From Poriferisodalis sp963663635 (GTDB lineage Bacteria > Actinomycetota > Acidimicrobiia > Acidimicrobiales > Poriferisodalaceae), in the NCBI GenBank assembly GCA_963663635.2, contig CAXXMY010000011.1, forward strand, positions 124,001 through 188,000: a DNA stretch of 64,000 nt, written 5' to 3'. The position numbers were made by a program, and so were the translations under genes. The notes beneath the pieces were generated by a model, which saw nothing but the letters and a program-made list of their open reading frames with translations, searched no databases and had not been told where the DNA came from. The first letter of the stretch is position 1. The number at the start of each line of letters is the position of its first letter. Positions 61,200 to 64,000 of the stretch are shown one piece after another.

Positions 61200-63671
61200 A
61201 TGAGCCAGCAGACAGGTGACACTGCCGTTCGAGGGGCGCTTGAGGGGCTGCGCGTTGTCGACCTGACGGACGACTCGGGGCGGTTCGCGACCAAGCTGCT
61301 CGTCGAGATGGGCGCCGATGTCGTGCGCATTGCCACGAAGGGTTCGTCCGGACTGGCGCTGACTCATCCGTCTGCCGCCGCACTGGGTGGTGTGGCGGAT
61401 TGGTGGTACGACGGCGGCAAGCGGAGACTCCGCCTTGACCTGGGTACTGAAGATGGACGTGCGGGGTACCGAGAGCTGGCGTCGGCTGCCGATCTGGTGA
61501 TCGAGACCGAGCGGCCAGGGCGACTGGCCGAGCTTGGGATCGACCACGGCGACCTGTTGGCGACGAATCCGGCGTTGGTGCAGGTGTCGATCACGCCGTT
61601 CGGGCGAACGGGGCCGCTGGCCCAGTGGCTCGGCTCGGACTTGGTCGCTGCGGCGATGGGCGGGATGATGGCACTCACCGGTTTGGCGGATCGTCCGCTC
61701 AACGTATGGGGCCGCCAAGCGTACAACTACGCCGGCTTCGTCGCAGCAACCGCGGGGATGTCCGCCGCGCTCTCGGCTCGCAGCAGCGGCCGCGGTGCGC
61801 ACGTCGACCTTTCGATTCACGAAACGGTCACCGGATCGATCGAGAACTTGTTCATGCAGTACTTCTTTGATGATCTGCTGCCGCTCCCAAAGGTCGCGCC
61901 TCGCCAGGGCGCTTTGCACTGGCTCGGCGCCTACGACCTCGCTGCATGTGACGGTGGCGACGGCGGGCACGTCATGATCACGCCGACGCCGACGCCCGAT
62001 CTGCTGTTCGAGTGGATGATCGAGACCGGCTTCGACGATGCGAAGCGCTGGCTCGGCACCGACCCCGCCGAAGTGCTGATGGACGTGGTCGAGGTCATGA
62101 ATGCCGTCCGCCGCTGGATCGCGCCACGTGACGCCCGTGAGGTGTGGTGGGAAGCGCAAGAGCGCCACGTCGCGTTCGGCGGCGTGCTCAACATTGCCGA
62201 GGTGTGCGCGAATCCTCAGTTCGCCCACCGAGACTTCTTTGCCGATGTGGAGCCGGTCGGTCTTGGCGAATCAGGGGCATCGACGAACGGCGCAACGGTC
62301 GCCACCTCGGAACCGGCCGATGTCACGATGCCGGCGCGATTCGTGCGATGGAGCGACACCGGCCGCGCCGGGGTGGTGCCGCCGCGTCCGCCCGCGGCGC
62401 AGGACTCGCCGCTTGAGGAGATCTTGGTTGGCTGGGCCGCTTCGAGCAATGGCGCCCGCAGCCCTGCGGATGACGAGTCGGCGAATGGGACGCGGGACCG
62501 CCGACCGCTGGACGGCATCAGGGTTGCCGATTTCACCTGGGTGCTGGCAGGGCCGTCGGCCACGCGGCTGCTCGGCGATCTGGGCGCGGACGTCATCCGG
62601 GTTCAGAGCGAGGAGCGCTCCACGCTCGTCAACTCGCCCGACTTCCCCTACTACTTCGTGTGGAACCGTTCCAAGCGCAGCGCCACGCTCGACATGAAGC
62701 ATCCCGACGCGCTGGCCGCTGCTCGGCGGCTCATCGAGAACAGCGACGTGCTCATCGAGAACTTCAGTGCCGGCGTTCTCGACTCATGGGGCCTCGACTG
62801 GCAGACCGTGCACGAGTGGAACCCGCGCCTGGTGTACGTGTCGATGTCGGGATGCGGCCACGACGGCCCTTGGCGGCATGTCATCTCGTATGCGCCGACC
62901 GTGCACGCGGTGTGCGGCATCACGCACCTCACCAACTTCGCCGACCGTGGCGACGTGGGGTCCGGCTTCTCGCTCAACGACCATTTGGCCGGCTTCGCTG
63001 CGGCGACGGCGACGGCGGGGGCGCTGTACGCCCGCGGGCGCACCGGATTGGGCCAGCGAATCGACATGGCTCAGCTCGAGGTGGGCACGTACTCGATCGG
63101 CGCAGCGATCATTCGCCAGAGCACCAGTGTCGAACCCCGTCCCGAAGGCAATCGCGACGGTATCGCCGACCACGTGCCCAACGAGGTGTACCCGTGCAGC
63201 GACGGCTTCGTTGCAGTGACCGTGACCGAGCCGGCGCAATGGCTGGCGCTGTCAGGCCTGCTCGCCGACCCGCGCCTCGACGATCCCACGCTTGCCACCG
63301 AGCGGGGGCGCCGCGACCGCCGCAGCGTCATCGACAAGGTGCTGGGCGAATGGGTGGCTGGCCGCACCGCCGAAGCGGCTGCGCACGCACTGCAGGGCGC
63401 TGGCGTTCCCGCAGGCCCAGTGCAGGATTCCCACCAGCTGTACGCCGACGACCCACAGCACGCCGCACGCGCCTACTGGCAGCCCGTCGACCACGCAGTG
63501 TTCGGCGAGCGCACCGTCGATGCGTTCGCCGGGTTGTGGAACGGCCGGCGTTGGTTCCCGCGCCATCTCAGCCCCGCCTACCTCGGCGAGCACAACTTCG
63601 AGGTGTGGACTGAAGTCGGCTACGACTTCGACGAAGTAGCTGAAGGCATCGGCAGCGGTCTGTTCAGCTGA
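61200..63671 (+). CDS. Double-domain CaiB/BaiF class III CoA transferase
   Basis: An 823-residue protein with two complete class III CoA transferase domains. Domain 1 (about 15-400) has LRVVDLTDDSGRFATKLL, GADVVRIATKG and the Asp-containing GRGAHVDLSIHE. Domain 2 (about 433-823) has RRPLDGIRVADFTWVLAGPSA, GADVIRVQSEE and GLGQRIDMAQLE. Both hold the catalytic Asp position. Family members usually form interlocked dimers of one domain; a fused pair could fold as one such dimer. Domain 2 resembles the gene at 22554, including RRPLDG-RV-DFTW, with a decayed CaiB copy before it. Confidence 0.93.
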   Translation: MSQQTGDTAVRGALEGLRVVDLTDDSGRFATKLLVEMGADVVRIATKGSSGLALTHPSAAALGGVADWWYDGGKRRLRLDLGTEDGRAGYRELASAADLVIETERPGRLAELGIDHGDLLATNPALVQVSITPFGRTGPLAQWLGSDLVAAAMGGMMALTGLADRPLNVWGRQAYNYAGFVAATAGMSAALSARSSGRGAHVDLSIHETVTGSIENLFMQYFFDDLLPLPKVAPRQGALHWLGAYDLAACDGGDGGHVMITPTPTPDLLFEWMIETGFDDAKRWLGTDPAEVLMDVVEVMNAVRRWIAPRDAREVWWEAQERHVAFGGVLNIAEVCANPQFAHRDFFADVEPVGLGESGASTNGATVATSEPADVTMPARFVRWSDTGRAGVVPPRPPAAQDSPLEEILVGWAASSNGARSPADDESANGTRDRRPLDGIRVADFTWVLAGPSATRLLGDLGADVIRVQSEERSTLVNSPDFPYYFVWNRSKRSATLDMKHPDALAAARRLIENSDVLIENFSAGVLDSWGLDWQTVHEWNPRLVYVSMSGCGHDGPWRHVISYAPTVHAVCGITHLTNFADRGDVGSGFSLNDHLAGFAAATATAGALYARGRTGLGQRIDMAQLEVGTYSIGAAIIRQSTSVEPRPEGNRDGIADHVPNEVYPCSDGFVAVTVTEPAQWLALSGLLADPRLDDPTLATERGRRDRRSVIDKVLGEWVAGRTAEAAAHALQGAGVPAGPVQDSHQLYADDPQHAARAYWQPVDHAVFGERTVDAFAGLWNGRRWFPRHLSPAYLGEHNFEVWTEVGYDFDEVAEGIGSGLFS

Positions 63672-63695
63672 GCACCGCCCGACGCCGGCCGCAGA

Positions 63696-64000
63696 TCAGC
63701 TGGTGGCGATCTCTGCTGTCAGTTCGAGCAGGGCGTCGGCTGTCTGGCGGTCTTGGGCGATGCGGTCGTCGGTGTCGAAGGTGATCTTGCGGGCGATCCG
63801 AACGCCGGAGTCGGTGACTGCGGCGATGTGAGACCGGTCCTCGCCCCGCCGAGGCGGGTCGGTTGCGAGGGCAGCGGTGCACGAGATGCCGGCGAGCGGC
63901 CACGGCTCGGTGCCGGGCTTCGGTGCCGAGACGAGGTACTGCGCCCGGGTCAGGCAGCCGTCGGCCATCGCCAGCGCGGCGGCGTCCGAGACGTGCGGCT
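63696..64000 (-). CDS. CinA-like C-terminal domain protein, cut by window edge
   Basis: The last about 100 codons of a gene continuing past base 64000. The visible part reads DAAALAMADGCLTRAQYLV, then GISCTAALATDPPRRGEDRSHIA, which resembles a nicotinamide mononucleotide amidase (CinA C-terminal) or related pyrimidine/flavin-type family with the motif TAALATDxPRRG. The assignment is tentative because the N-terminal part is outside. Confidence 0.5.
   Translation of the reverse strand, partial: PHVSDAAALAMADGCLTRAQYLVSAPKPGTEPWPLAGISCTAALATDPPRRGEDRSHIAAVTDSGVRIARKITFDTDDRIAQDRQTADALLELTAEIATS

Noticed and set aside
1..64000. rRNA or tRNA genes
   Set aside because: No cloverleaf or conserved rRNA segment was recognised by eye; a tRNA search tool would be needed to exclude them fully.

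Overview
The window looks like chromosomal DNA from a high-GC actinobacterium, most probably an uncultured member of the Acidimicrobiia. This is inferred from gene content and not from a marker gene. It has four luciferase-like (LLM) flavin/F420-type oxidoreductases, several CaiB/BaiF CoA transferases, a thiolase + DUF35 pair, a Baeyer-Villiger-type monooxygenase, a haloalkane dehalogenase, beta-lactamase-fold hydrolases and branched-chain-type ABC uptake systems. This is the profile of an aerobic heterotroph that takes up and activates organic acids, lipids and xenobiotic-like substrates. No rRNA or tRNA gene was seen.

Layout. 0-3.4 kb: a short-chain dehydrogenase that lacks the usual catalytic residues, and an orphan molybdenum-hydroxylase large subunit. 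3.4-12.8 kb (minus): a duplicated branched-chain-type ABC uptake locus with two binding lipoproteins, one LivF ATPase and two LivH-LivM-LivG triple fusions, one of them frameshifted. 12.9-17.2 kb: an ECF sigma/membrane-protein pair, a serine hydrolase and an LLM enzyme, then a 106-bp MITE-like inverted-repeat element. 17.2-20.6 kb: a DUF4143 ATPase, a 5 x 23-bp repeat array and typA. 20.8-35.8 kb: catabolic genes (carboxylesterase, CoA transferase plus a decayed second copy, MFS, DUF35/thiolase, monooxygenase, LLM), a Fic protein, a class I amidotransferase and a beta-propeller protein. 35.8-39 kb: two insertion sequences (IS1182-like, ISAzo13-like). 39-47.2 kb: an accessory island with two DUF488 genes, a DUF488-partner protein, a ClpP-like protease, PUA/EVE-like small proteins, a HigA-like regulator and two Phd/PIN toxin-antitoxin pairs. 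47.3-64 kb: mostly metabolic genes (GFA, PNPOx, beta-hydroxyacid dehydrogenase, LLM enzymes, dehalogenase, IMPDH-like, QueF, DUF4015 glycosidase-like, acyl-CoA synthetase, a double CoA transferase) and a CinA-like gene cut by the window edge.

Two themes stand out. First, three genes are preceded by chains of short ORFs. Each chain has 14-bp steps in which the TGA of one mini-ORF overlaps the ATG/GTG of the next, and the last TGA overlaps the real start codon. This looks like a stop-start relay for translational coupling, and I do not know it as a described element. Related minisatellites (9, 14, 15 and 23 bp periods) occur at several other gene boundaries. Second, at least eight otherwise well-conserved genes carry small frameshifts, many of one base. 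Either the assembly has indel errors or the genome is decaying; raw reads would decide.
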